A stretch of 64,000 bases of DNA from JADLHS01 sp964561105 (GTDB lineage Bacteria; Verrucomicrobiota; Verrucomicrobiia; Limisphaerales; JADLHS01), in NCBI GenBank assembly GCA_964561105.1, contig CAZLOH010000031.1, positions 1-64,000 on the forward strand, written 5' to 3'. The number at the start of each line of letters is the position of its first letter. The stretch's first letter is position 1. This document shows positions 1 to 9,200 of the stretch, one piece after another. The translations under genes were made by a program, and so were the position numbers. Below the pieces are notes generated by a model that made no database searches, was not told the DNA's origin, and worked only from the letters and a program-made list of their open reading frames with translations.

Positions 1-151
1 TGCGCCCCTGCCAATCGAAGGTGAACCGATCATTCCAATCGAACACGAACCGGCAGGCGACATTGACCGCGTTGAACGCGAGGCGGCGCACGAAGATAGT
101 CTTGCCGCTTCCCGTGCGACCAAGGACGAGCGTGTGATTCGGTTCAAGCAT
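1..151 (-). CDS. P-loop ATPase, N-terminal part only (runs off left edge)
   Basis: The reverse strand reads M-L-E-P-N-H-T-L-V-L-G-R-T-G-S-G-K-T, a clear Walker A motif, followed by about 30 residues including FVFDWNDRF, and then leaves the window. This suggests an HerA/FtsK- or Zot-like ATPase, possibly mobile-element related, but too little is visible to choose. The ATG at 151 lies directly beside the hairpin repeat at 154-233, so the real start could be further upstream, or the 5' end may have been replaced by the repeat. The Walker A is only about ten residues from this ATG, which is short but possible. Confidence 0.5.
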   Translation of the reverse strand, partial: MLEPNHTLVLGRTGSGKTIFVRRLAFNAVNVACRFVFDWNDRFTFDWQGR

Positions 152-554
152 GAAACGCAAAGACGCCAAGGCGCAAAGACGCAAGGCCGAGCCGGTTCCC
201 CTTTGCGCCTTGGCGTCTTGGCGCCTTTGCGTTGAAAAAGGTTTTCACGGCGTCTTGGCCGACTGTGGTTTTCGGCTTCACCAGTTCGGCCTTAGCTTCC
301 TCCCGCCTCTATCCGACATTGGATGCCCGGAAAACTGGCCGTGGCGTGATTGAACGATTCTCCGAACTGGCGGGGCCATTCACCGCAACGCCGAAGCGCA
401 CATCCGATTCCCTATTGAGCGGGAAGTTTCCGCGCAACCAGCCGATACCTGCGGCGAAACCCTGGACTTGGTTTGGTCAACGCCCGCGCTCGAGGTTGAC
501 CTCAAAAACGATTGACCAGGTTTTGGCCACGCACGGGCGGCGCTCGAATCATCC
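152..554. other. Non-coding or degenerate stretch
   Basis: No credible gene is seen. It contains the hairpin repeat at 154-233. A reading frame on the plus strand at about 363-509 gives a protein-like stretch ending EVDLKND, but it has no start codon and is interrupted upstream by a stop, so it may be the remnant of a decayed gene. I cannot identify it, and it does not resemble a VapB-type antitoxin. Confidence 0.4.
154..233. repeat. Long imperfect hairpin repeat of the 'cgcaaag/gacgccaag' type
   Basis: Positions 154-178 (aacgcaaagacgccaagg...) pair with the reverse complement of 201-233, apart from an 8-nt insertion in the right arm. Each arm is itself built from short units resembling cgcaaag and gacgccaag. 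It sits between the P-loop ATPase fragment and a region without genes. The structure looks like a dispersed intergenic palindromic element; only one copy of this type is seen in the window. Confidence 0.6.
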
Positions 555-939
555 ATGATAGCCGACACCACCCTTCTCAGTGACCGGTTGTGGGAGCAAC
601 GCCGCAACGAGCGCGGCGCGGCCTCGGCCTTCATGACGGCAACCCGGAACGAACCGATCCGCACCACGATCATTTCCGCCGGAGAACTGGCGGCGACGTT
701 TGCAGAGTCCACCCGCGCTTGGGAATGGTTGCGGAAGTGGAAAAGTTATCCGCTGCATCCGGGCATTGCACAAGCCGCAGCGGACGTTGACCGAACCTTG
801 ATGGCCGCCGGGGCAACGCCCGGGGAAAAATGACAACTCGATGACCGGTTTTACCGCCTACTACCGGGAGCCAATTATCAGCCATGATCCAGGCTCCGAT
901 GCCATCCCGCGAATTCGTCGCGTGCGCTATCATCGCTAA
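555..939 (+). pseudogene. PIN-domain (VapC-like) toxin, broken by a 1-nt frameshift
   Basis: The first part (555-836) starts MIADTTLLS and contains an AGELA motif and an AAADVDR stretch, as in type II toxin-antitoxin PIN ribonucleases, then stops at TGA right after the run AAAAA (826-830). Removing one A restores GENDNS, followed by YYREPIISHDP and a stop at 937-939. That supplies the C-terminal acidic residues expected of the fold: D4 and the Glu of AGELA in the first part, then the Asp of END and the Asp of SHDP. The restored length, about 127 residues, is normal for the family. The homopolymer indel could be a real mutation, a sequencing error or, less likely, programmed slippage. No antitoxin gene is recognisable upstream. 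Confidence 0.6.
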
Positions 940-1274
940 AACTCCAGCCTCTTTAGTTCCCCGCTCTTCATGTCGCAGTTGCTGAAACTCCCGAACGGTT
1001 GAATCCATACTTGCTCGAGGTCCTGCCCCATCGCGGCCACGGCGCGCAACGCCTGTTTTTTTATCCAACCGGAAGTGCACAATGCCGGTAGCCGCGCCGC
1101 TGGACCTACGCTCACCATCACGCGTTGAGCCGCGCCCGTGCGCGCGTGCGCTCCCAACTGCGAATTGCTGAGGTGCGCCCCGCCGGTCGTTGAAGCGATT
1201 TCGCCGTTGACGATTCGGATACGCCAACCAAACTCTCCTCGTTGAATGAAGACCAATCCTTTCGCCCACACCAC
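936..1274 (-). CDS. Hypothetical protein, 112 aa, doubtful
   Basis: This GTG-initiated frame encodes a protein-like sequence (…GQDLEQVWIQPFGSF…) and ends at 936-938, overlapping tail-to-tail with the stop codon of the restored PIN gene at 937-939. Such a tight convergent arrangement is more typical of real genes than of chance frames. I see no ribosome-binding site, no signal peptide and no family I recognise. It may be a remnant like its neighbour, or a chance frame. Confidence 0.3.
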   Translation of the reverse strand: MVWAKGLVFIQRGEFGWRIRIVNGEIASTTGGAHLSNSQLGAHARTGAAQRVMVSVGPAARLPALCTSGWIKKQALRAVAAMGQDLEQVWIQPFGSFSNCDMKSGELKRLEF

Positions 1275-1316
1275 TAGCGACTGTCGCCACTGGATGACAG
1301 GGGGAGTTTTCCGCGC

Positions 1317-2507
1317 ATGATCAACTGGCTATCGCAAATCGCAGCCGTAAGCTGGTTTGGCATTTGCACCATTCCGCGGCGCAAAGGCTCGGCCATCGCC
1401 GCAGCCGGCGGGATCGCGGGCGTGGTGGCGGTGTTCGTCGGAGTGCTGTCCATTGCGCAGGGGTTTCATCGCGCGGTCAATGCCACCGGCCGGGAGGACA
1501 TCGCCATCGTGTTACGAGACGGGGCCAATGACGAGATGTCCAGCGGCTTGAGCCGGGAGGACACGCGCGTGGTCAAGGACGCCCCCGGCGTGGCGCGGCG
1601 AAACGGCAATGCCGTGGCGTCGGCGGAGTTGTTTGTGATCATTGCCGTGCCCAAGCGTTCCACCGGCACGGACGCCAACGTGCCGTTTCGCGGCATTGAA
1701 CCGGAGGCGCCGGCCGTGCGGGGCGACGTGAAGATTGTGCAAGGCCGGATGTTTGAGCCGGGCCATAACGAGGTGATCGCCGGCGTGGCGGCGGCGCGCG
1801 AGTTCGCCGGGCTGGATGTCGGCCAGACGATCAAGCTCGGCAAAACCGAATGGAAGGTGGTGGGTTTGTTCACCGCCGGCGGCGGCGCCGGGGAGTCGGA
1901 GTTGTGGACCGACACCACGGGATTACAGGGCGCCTATCAGCGGGGAGACTCGTATCAGTCCGTTTGGGTCCGACTGGATACGCCCGGCAAGTTTCGGGAA
2001 TTCAAAGACTCGCTCACGTCGAATCCACAAATCAAGGTGAAGGTGCTGACGCTGGCGGAGTTTTTCGCGGATCAATCCACCATGACAACCAATTTTATCA
2101 CGGTCATCGGAACGGTGATCGCCGCCATCATGGCGCTGGGGGCGCTGTTCGGCGCGATCAACACCATGTATAACGCGGTGGCCGCGCGCGGGCGGGAGAT
2201 TGCGACCTTGCGCGCGCTGGGCTTCGGCACGTCCCCGGTGATTTGCTCGGTCTTGATGGAATCGCTCGTGCTCGCGCTGGCCGGCGGCATTCTCGGCGGA
2301 CTGGGCGCGTATCTGGCGTTTGATGGTTACGGCGCCGCGACGATGAATTTTCAGACGTTCAGCCAGATCGCCTTCGCATTCGCCGTCACCCCGAAATTGC
2401 TCCTGAGCGCAATTTTGCTCGCGGCGGGCATCGGCTTGTTGGGCGGCCTCTTGCCCGCCCTCCGCGCGGCGCGACTGCCGATTGCGTCGGCCCTGCGGGA
2501 ATCGTGA
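1317..2507 (+). CDS. ABC transporter permease, MacB/FtsX family
   Basis: A 396-residue integral membrane protein. It has an N-terminal membrane segment (about 26-46), a large extracytoplasmic MacB-like periplasmic core domain (about 50-245), and a C-terminal FtsX domain with three helices (about 255-280, 310-335, 360-385). The stretch ATLRALGFG just before the second C-terminal helix is the coupling region typical of this family. AGGGGGAG at 1299-1306 is a strong ribosome-binding site 10 nt before the ATG. These permeases move substrates or transmit force out of the membrane using a cytoplasmic ATPase and often a MacA-like adaptor. Neither is encoded nearby, so the partner must lie elsewhere or has been lost. 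The substrate is unknown. Confidence 0.85.
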   Translation: MINWLSQIAAVSWFGICTIPRRKGSAIAAAGGIAGVVAVFVGVLSIAQGFHRAVNATGREDIAIVLRDGANDEMSSGLSREDTRVVKDAPGVARRNGNAVASAELFVIIAVPKRSTGTDANVPFRGIEPEAPAVRGDVKIVQGRMFEPGHNEVIAGVAAAREFAGLDVGQTIKLGKTEWKVVGLFTAGGGAGESELWTDTTGLQGAYQRGDSYQSVWVRLDTPGKFREFKDSLTSNPQIKVKVLTLAEFFADQSTMTTNFITVIGTVIAAIMALGALFGAINTMYNAVAARGREIATLRALGFGTSPVICSVLMESLVLALAGGILGGLGAYLAFDGYGAATMNFQTFSQIAFAFAVTPKLLLSAILLAAGIGLLGGLLPALRAARLPIASALRES

Positions 2508-2629
2508 CGCACGGCGGTGAATCCACCGGAACGGCTCGACGGCGTCCCGCGGTGGCTGAATCAAACTCCCGAAAATGCGTCTGACTTCGTGGTATCTGCG
2601 CGGTTGATTTTCAGCATCGGCTGGTAATA

Positions 2630-4402
2630 ATGGGACAGGGAGACGTATCGCACCCTGACAAGATGGATATGAATCGTTGGACGGGCTTCATTATTTGCGC
2701 CTTGATCGGCCTCGGGCTGTTGGGCGTTGGCCTGCTGGTGCCGGCGCACCTGCGGGCGGTGGATGGCGTCGTCCTGAAAAGGGCGGGCGCGGGCACGCCC
2801 TCGCTGGTCGCCGCCGGACTAGCGTTGGTGCGGAGCAATGAACTGGGCGCGGCGCAGCTATATCTGGCGGCGGCGCGCGATGCCCGGCTGACGGATTCTG
2901 ACCAATTGAGCGAGGCCGTGGAAGAACTCGCGAGCCGCCACCCGGCCTTGCGCAAGACGGGCGCCGACGCGAGCGGCCCGCTGGGTGATTTGTTGTTGTT
3001 GGGGCGCAGTTCACCGGCATCGGTCGGCGCCACCACGCCGCAGGTGGAAGCCTTCACCGCCTTCATCATTCGCACGGACAACCGCACCAAAGCCCTGGCT
3101 TTGCTGCAAGGCTCGTCAGATCCGCTCGTGCAATCCCTCCTGTACCTGCGCACGCTCACCAACACGGTGGTATTCGCGCCCTCGTCCTCCGCGGCCGGCC
3201 AGGCGTTCGACGCCGCGATTGCCACAGCGGGCTTGTTGGTGGAATCGGGCCACGTTTCGCTGGGGTTGAGCAAAGCGATGGTGCTACTGGCAACGGAGGC
3301 CAGCCGGACCGGCAACACGCTGCCACTGGAACAGGTACTGATGGACCTGCTGTCGCTGGGGCAACGGTTCAACTGGGGACAACTGGCGCAGATAGTTGCC
3401 CCCATCAACGACGCGAAGACGTTGCGGGTGCTGTCGCAGTTGGTGCAACAAGGCCGGGGCGTGCCGGTGATTTATTCGGCCGTGGGCCTGACCGCCAATG
3501 CGGCGGGCGTGGCGCGGTATCTGTCGCAGTTTGGTGAGACGGGGTTGGGCGATCTGCGGTTGAGCCTGGTCTATGGTGCGGGCGGAGTGCAGGAACTGCT
3601 GGAGCGCCGTCAGCAACTCTGCAATTCGCGCGTTTGCGCCCGCACCGCCGGACTGACCTCGCCTGGGCGTCCGCTGGCGTTTGTCACGAACCAGGCCTGG
3701 CGTTCCCCGGGGGCGACTTTGGCGGTCAAATGGCTGCTCTATTTGCTCGGCGGATTTCTTGTAGCGGCGGCTTTTCATTTCGTGCGGCGCGTGACATTGT
3801 TGGAGCAGCCGTTGGAAGTGCGCGGGTTTCACGTGCTCCGCGAGATTTTGTTTGCGCTGGGTTTCCTGGCGGTGGTGTTGCTCTTGAGTGAGCCGTTTCT
3901 CTCTCAAGGCAGCCAGAAAGTGGAGTTTCCCTTTCACCTGCACCTGCCCATGGTGGGCGGACCAGGGCCGGCGGGCAGTCCGGGCGCGCAACCGATCAAG
4001 TTTATGAACCAAGTAACCTTCCTGACCATGCTGTTGTTCTTCGTGCTGCAGGCGCTGCTCTACGTGGCGTCGCTGGTGAAACTGGCGGAGATCCGCCGCC
4101 AGCGGGTGTCGTCCCGCATGAAACTCAAGCTGCTCGAAAACGAGGACCACCTGTTCGACGCCGGATTGTATCTTGGGTTTCTGGGGACCATCATTTCCCT
4201 GATTCTCGTGTCGCTGGGGTTGTTCAAGCAGCCAAGCTTGATGGCGGCCTATTCCTCCACGTCCTTCGGCATCCTGTTTGTGGTGCTCTTCAAGGTCGCC
4301 CATCTGCGCCGGGCACGCCGCCACCTGTTGCTCCAGGCGGAAACCGAGTCCGTCCTCAACCTCGGCGGGTCGCCTGAATCTCCCCTGACCGCCCCGCTAT
4401 GA
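2630..4402 (+). CDS. Membrane protein with MotA/TolQ/ExbB-like C-terminal channel region (putative motor A subunit)
   Basis: About 590 residues; ATGs at 2663 and 2669 are alternative starts, and none has a clear ribosome-binding site. One membrane segment lies near the N terminus (about 16-36), followed by a roughly 330-residue helical extramembrane region. Five segments cluster at the C terminus (about 366-388, 405-425, 458-483, 512-531, 537-560). The last two read GFLGTIISLILVSLG and YSSTSFGILFVVLF, which resemble the GLLGTV… and AL.TT.GL… pore helices of the MotA/TolQ/ExbB proton- or sodium-channel superfamily, with a charged tail after the final helix. The stop overlaps the start of the next gene (ATGA at 4399-4402), whose single membrane helix fits the matching B subunit. 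The assignment is remote, from motif shape and context. Confidence 0.5.
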   Translation: MGQGDVSHPDKMDMNRWTGFIICALIGLGLLGVGLLVPAHLRAVDGVVLKRAGAGTPSLVAAGLALVRSNELGAAQLYLAAARDARLTDSDQLSEAVEELASRHPALRKTGADASGPLGDLLLLGRSSPASVGATTPQVEAFTAFIIRTDNRTKALALLQGSSDPLVQSLLYLRTLTNTVVFAPSSSAAGQAFDAAIATAGLLVESGHVSLGLSKAMVLLATEASRTGNTLPLEQVLMDLLSLGQRFNWGQLAQIVAPINDAKTLRVLSQLVQQGRGVPVIYSAVGLTANAAGVARYLSQFGETGLGDLRLSLVYGAGGVQELLERRQQLCNSRVCARTAGLTSPGRPLAFVTNQAWRSPGATLAVKWLLYLLGGFLVAAAFHFVRRVTLLEQPLEVRGFHVLREILFALGFLAVVLLLSEPFLSQGSQKVEFPFHLHLPMVGGPGPAGSPGAQPIKFMNQVTFLTMLLFFVLQALLYVASLVKLAEIRRQRVSSRMKLKLLENEDHLFDAGLYLGFLGTIISLILVSLGLFKQPSLMAAYSSTSFGILFVVLFKVAHLRRARRHLLLQAETESVLNLGGSPESPLTAPL

Positions 4403-5976
4403 ATCGCAGCATTCTCATCGTCATCTGCGACTTCCTGCTCGTCAGTCTGCTGGTCTTCTCGTCCGTGGACATCAATAATGTCGGCAAGGATGGTCGCGCC
4501 GAGACTCGCACAACGTCACCCACCACCACCGCCGCGAGCGCGACGAATCAGGCGGACAGCGGAAATGATCTGGCCGCCGTGATGAAGCTCGCCCTGGCCG
4601 ATGAGCAAAAGCAGCGCGAATCGTTGCAGGCGGAACTGGCCCAGACGCGCGCCACGGCGAATCAGAGCGAACAGGCGTTGCAATCCTCGCAGCAGCGATT
4701 GCAATCCGCCCAACAACGATTGCAAACCACCCAGGAGCAGTTGCAAACCTCCGAACAGCGCATCCAATCCTTCCAGCACGACCTGGACGCATCCCAACAA
4801 CGACTGCAAGCATCGGAGCAACGGATTCAATCCACGCAGCAGGAATTGCAATCCGCCCAGCAACGCTTGCAGAACACCGAACAGCAACGGGCGAACCTGC
4901 AACAGGAATTTGCCACCGCGCAGACGAACATCGCAACCTTGAGCCAGCAGGTTCACGCGAGCGCCACCGATGCCACGATCTCGAAGGAAAAGCTCGCGGC
5001 CATGGAAGCCGAATTGCGCAAGCGCGCCGAGGAAGCCGCCGCGCTGCAACAAAGGATGACCCAACTCGCGCAAAGCAATCAAATGGTGCTGAACGAAAAA
5101 CAACAGTTGGCCGGTCAGCTCCAGGTGGCGCAGGTGGAACAACGCCATGCCTCCGAGCAGGTCGTGGCGATGAAGGAACAGGTCAAGATTGAACGCGCGG
5201 AAAAAGCCCAGCTCGTCGAAGGCGTCAAGGCCCTGGCGACCAATTCCACCCAACTGGCCCAGGAGATCCGGGAGAATCGCCCGCTCACGCCGAACCTGAT
5301 CTTCGACGACTTCAGCGCCAACCGGGTGCGCGCCAGTTTCAACGCCTATCGGCCGGGGCTTTTTGACACGGACAAATACAAGGAAACCGGATCGCTGCTC
5401 GTCGCCAACGGCACAAATATCTTCGCGGTGTGCCACGTGGCGGACACGCCTCTGACCTTTTCCAATCCAGGCAATCAATGGCAGGCGCTCAATGGCGCGC
5501 TCACGCATGGCTTTGCCGAAGTTCCCATCCACGCCGTCTCCTTCCTGCTCCAGGACCCGCGGGTGGCCTTCGTGCCAGTCAGTGCGGCGGACGCGCAAAA
5601 GTTGGGCGTAAAAATTTATCAAGTCTCGAATACGCCGCTCAAATTTCAGGACGCCGTGGTGATCGGCTCGGGTGGCAGCTACTACGGCGAATGTCGCTTC
5701 GAGATTGATCTCAGCGCTCCGGCCTATGTGAAGCTGGATCGCAGCGTGTTGCGCGGGCTGTTCGGCAAATTCAATCCCTCCCGGGGCGATCTCGCGTTCA
5801 GCAAGATGGGCGATCTGCTCGGCATCATGGTCAACAACACCTATTGCCTGCTCATCAAAAACTTCGATGCCTCCGCCACGTTCAACTTCGGCGCGGACGT
5901 ACGTGGCCAAAAAACAGGTGACACGCTCGCGGCCCTGGACGCCGTCGTTCAGCAGATGCCCTCGAAACTGCAATAG
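4399..5976 (+). CDS. MotB/TolR-like single-TM protein with long coiled coil and degenerate trypsin-like domain
   Basis: 525 residues. A four-residue head is followed by one membrane helix with an embedded acidic residue, IVICDFLLVSLLVFSS (D11), the arrangement seen in ion-carrying MotB/TolR/ExbD helices. Residues about 70-285 form a very long Gln-rich coiled coil with 7-8 residue repeats of the type QQRLQSA. Residues about 315-500 resemble a trypsin/HtrA-like fold: GSLLVANG, then VCHVAD (H346 at the catalytic His position), DPRVAF (D386 at the Asp position), and MGDLLGIMV in the last barrel. The segment that should hold GxSGG reads SRGDLAF, with R462 where Ser is expected, so protease activity is unlikely. 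Translation is coupled to the upstream putative channel subunit. Alternative: a generic envelope scaffold unrelated to rotary motors. Confidence 0.5.
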   Translation: MNRSILIVICDFLLVSLLVFSSVDINNVGKDGRAETRTTSPTTTAASATNQADSGNDLAAVMKLALADEQKQRESLQAELAQTRATANQSEQALQSSQQRLQSAQQRLQTTQEQLQTSEQRIQSFQHDLDASQQRLQASEQRIQSTQQELQSAQQRLQNTEQQRANLQQEFATAQTNIATLSQQVHASATDATISKEKLAAMEAELRKRAEEAAALQQRMTQLAQSNQMVLNEKQQLAGQLQVAQVEQRHASEQVVAMKEQVKIERAEKAQLVEGVKALATNSTQLAQEIRENRPLTPNLIFDDFSANRVRASFNAYRPGLFDTDKYKETGSLLVANGTNIFAVCHVADTPLTFSNPGNQWQALNGALTHGFAEVPIHAVSFLLQDPRVAFVPVSAADAQKLGVKIYQVSNTPLKFQDAVVIGSGGSYYGECRFEIDLSAPAYVKLDRSVLRGLFGKFNPSRGDLAFSKMGDLLGIMVNNTYCLLIKNFDASATFNFGADVRGQKTGDTLAALDAVVQQMPSKLQ

Positions 5977-6201
5977 CTCGCGTTCACTTCCGCAATACGA
6001 CGGAACGCAACGCTCCGCTACTGGCCCGACACCAAGCCCGCTCCTCGCCGTTCACGAGGCTCGCCTCCCGGTCACAACCTGGTTGCCAGCGAGATTGTGA
6101 ATAACAAAAGCTTGATTGGATTTGCCAACCATGAGCAAATACGCTGCGACCCGACGGGGCGAATCAACGGGTCTGAACCAATCACAGCGAAGTCCGTCCT
6201 T

Positions 6202-9200
6202 ATGAATGTTGTCTTTCTTGCTTTCAGCCTGCGGAACTTGAAACCCCAGTCAGCGCGTACGCCCTTGGCAGCGAACCCTAACCGGGTCAACCTCCACACT
6301 GGCGGACCTACCCTCCGGTCGCCCGTCCCACGCTGGCGGACGGCGCTGGCACTCGCGGTCTTGTCGTGGCTCACGCTGATGTCAGCGAACGACGTGGAAG
6401 CGCAAACCGCTCTGAGCAATGGCGCGAAGTATCCCGGGACCATCACCGCCAGCGCGACCAATGCCTACACCTTCACGGCCACCACGGGAGACAATCTGGT
6501 GATCCGCGTCGGCCAGTTGAGTTCGGTCGGTTATTTCAATCCGTGGTTGCGCCTGTATGGGCCGGACGGCGCGCTGATTGGGGCCGGAGCAATCTCCGGT
6601 GATGTGGCCGAGGAAATTGCGCTAACGGCGACCAACGGCGGGACGTTTACCGTGAGAGTATCTGACGGAAACTACGGCGGATTTACGGGCACGGGCACCT
6701 ACCAGCTTAACTATCTCAAGATGCCGGCAAGCTACGAGGTGTCTTCGGGCGATGAAGGCGGGGCGTTGACCAATGGCACGCAGAACGTCGGGACGATTGA
6801 TGTGGGTGATCTCGACGTGTGGAATTTTTCCGCCAATACCGGAGACAGCCTCGTGATTCGAGTCGGTCAGTTGAGCGCTTTGGGCTATTTCAATCCGTGG
6901 CTGCGCCTTTACGGACCGGATGGCGCGCTGATTGGCACGGGAGCCAGCGGAGGAAGCGTCGCCCAGGAAATCGCCCTGACCGCCACCAACGGCGGGACAT
7001 TCACGGTGGTGGTGGCCGATGGTAGCTATAGCGATTTCGGCGGGACGGGCACGTATCAACTCAACTATCTCCGGACGCCGACAAGTTACGTGGTGTCTCC
7101 GGGCGACGAGGGCGGGACTTTGGCCAACGGCACCAAGAACAATGGCGTCATCGGGGTGGGAGACCTGGATGTTTGGAGTTTCACTGCCAATACCGGGGAC
7201 AGTCTGGTGCTTCGCGTCGGTCAGTTGACTGCGGCTGCTTATTTCAATCCCTGGGTCCGGCTTTTCGGACCGGATGGCGTGCTGATCGGCACGGGAGCGA
7301 GCGGGGGCGATCTGGCCGAGGAAATCGCGCTGACCACCACTAACAGCGGGACATTCACGGTGTTGGTGTCTGATGGGAGCTATAGCGATTTCGGCGGAAC
7401 GGGCACGTATCAACTCAACTATCTCAAACTGCCGGCGAGCTATGGCGTGTCGCCCGGAGACGAAGGCGGCGCGTTGACCAACGGCGCCCAAAATGTCGGG
7501 ACGATTGATGTGGGCGATCTTGACGTTTGGAACTTTTCCGCGAACACCGGTGACAACCTGGTGCTCCGTGTCGGCCAGTTGACTGCGGCTGCCTATTTCA
7601 ATCCCTGGCTGCGCCTTTACGGGCCGGATGGCGCGCTGATTGGCCAGGGAGCAAGCGGGGGGGACTACGCCGAGGAAATCGCTCTGACCGCCACCAACAG
7701 CGGAACCTTTACCGTGGTGGTGGCCGATGGCAGCTATAGCGGTTACGAGGGCACCGGCACGTATCAACTCAACTATCTCAAGACGCCCGGTGACTTTGTG
7801 GTGTCCGGCGGTGACGAAGGCGGCCCCTTGGCCAATGGCTCGCAAAATTCGGCGACCATTCAGGTGGGCGATCTGGATCTTTGGAGTTTCAGCGCCACCA
7901 ACGGCAATCGCGTCGTGCTCCGGCTGGGCCAATTGACGGCGGTCAACTATTTCAACGCCTGGCTGCGAGTGTACGGCCCGGATGGCGTCCTGATCGGGGC
8001 CGGCCCCATCGCCGGACAAGCGGACACGGAGATTGCCGTGACCGTGACCAACACCGGAACTTTCACCGTGCTGGTGGCTGATGGCAATTACAGCGGCTAT
8101 GAAGGCACCGGCGCGTATCAGTTGAACTTCGTGGAAGCGCCGGGCAGCGTTGTGGCCTCGCCGGGAGATGAAGGTGGACTCATGACCAACGGAGTCACCT
8201 ACAACGGGACAAATTCAGTGGGCGACCTCGATAGCTGGAACTTCTACGGGACGGTGGGCGACAGCAACGTGTTCCGGGTCGTCACAACCAATTTCACTCC
8301 GTGGCTGCGGCTTTACGGACCCAGCGGATCGCTCGTCAAGGAAGCCTTCGTCGCCAACGGCAACAACCGGAGCAATGCCCTCACCTACGTGGTCGCGAAC
8401 GAGGGGCAGTATTCGCTCGTGCTCAGCGCGTATTACGCGGGCCAGACCGGCACCTATGGCTTGAAACAATCCCGGGTACCACCAGACCTCATCGTGCCGG
8501 CGACGCAAATCATCAATGAAGGAGACTCGCTCAATGTCGCCATCTCCGCGCAAGATCCGGATGTGCCGTTTCAGCCGTTGACCTTTACCGCGCTCGCGTT
8601 GCCGGCGGGAGCCAGCTTCCTACAAACCGGCCCCACCAACGCCACGATCACTTGGGCCACCACCGAAGCCAGCGGCCCGAGCACCAACGTCATCGTCGCG
8701 AGTGTCACGGACGTGGTCAATGGCCAGCCGTTCACGCGCACGAACAGCTTCGTCGTCATTGTGAACGAATTGAACGAACCACCCGCGCTAACCGTGCCGG
8801 GCGCGCAAACGATTGATGAGTTAACGGCGTTGAACGCCTCCGCTTCAGCCACCGACCCGGACCTTCCGGCCAATCCCCTGACCTTCTCGCTGATTTCGCC
8901 GCCGCCGGGCCTGACCATCAATCCGGGCACCGGCAAACTCACGTGGACGCCCACCGAGGCGCAAGGGTCCAATAGTTACACCGTCACCGTCGTGGTCACG
9001 GATACGAATCCGCCGGCGGTCAACGAAAAACAATTGAGTGTCACCAACAGCTTTACGGTGACCGTGAATGAGTTCAACACCCCGCCGCACTTCACATCCG
9101 TGCCCGGCACGCAGACCGTCACGGAGCTGACTCCGCTGGCCGTCTCGGTCGCGGCGGCCGATGACGACCTGCCCACGAACCCACTGACCTACGGTCTGGT

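Noticed and set aside
232..558. Frame ending in an ATGA overlap with the PIN gene, as an antitoxin candidate
   Set aside because: The translated sequence resembles no antitoxin family and looks out of frame; another frame in the same DNA looks more protein-like but is interrupted.
4516..5973. 485-codon minus-strand frame rich in LLGGLQ repeats
   Set aside because: It is the antisense of the Gln-rich coiled coil; repeats on one strand force repeats on the other.
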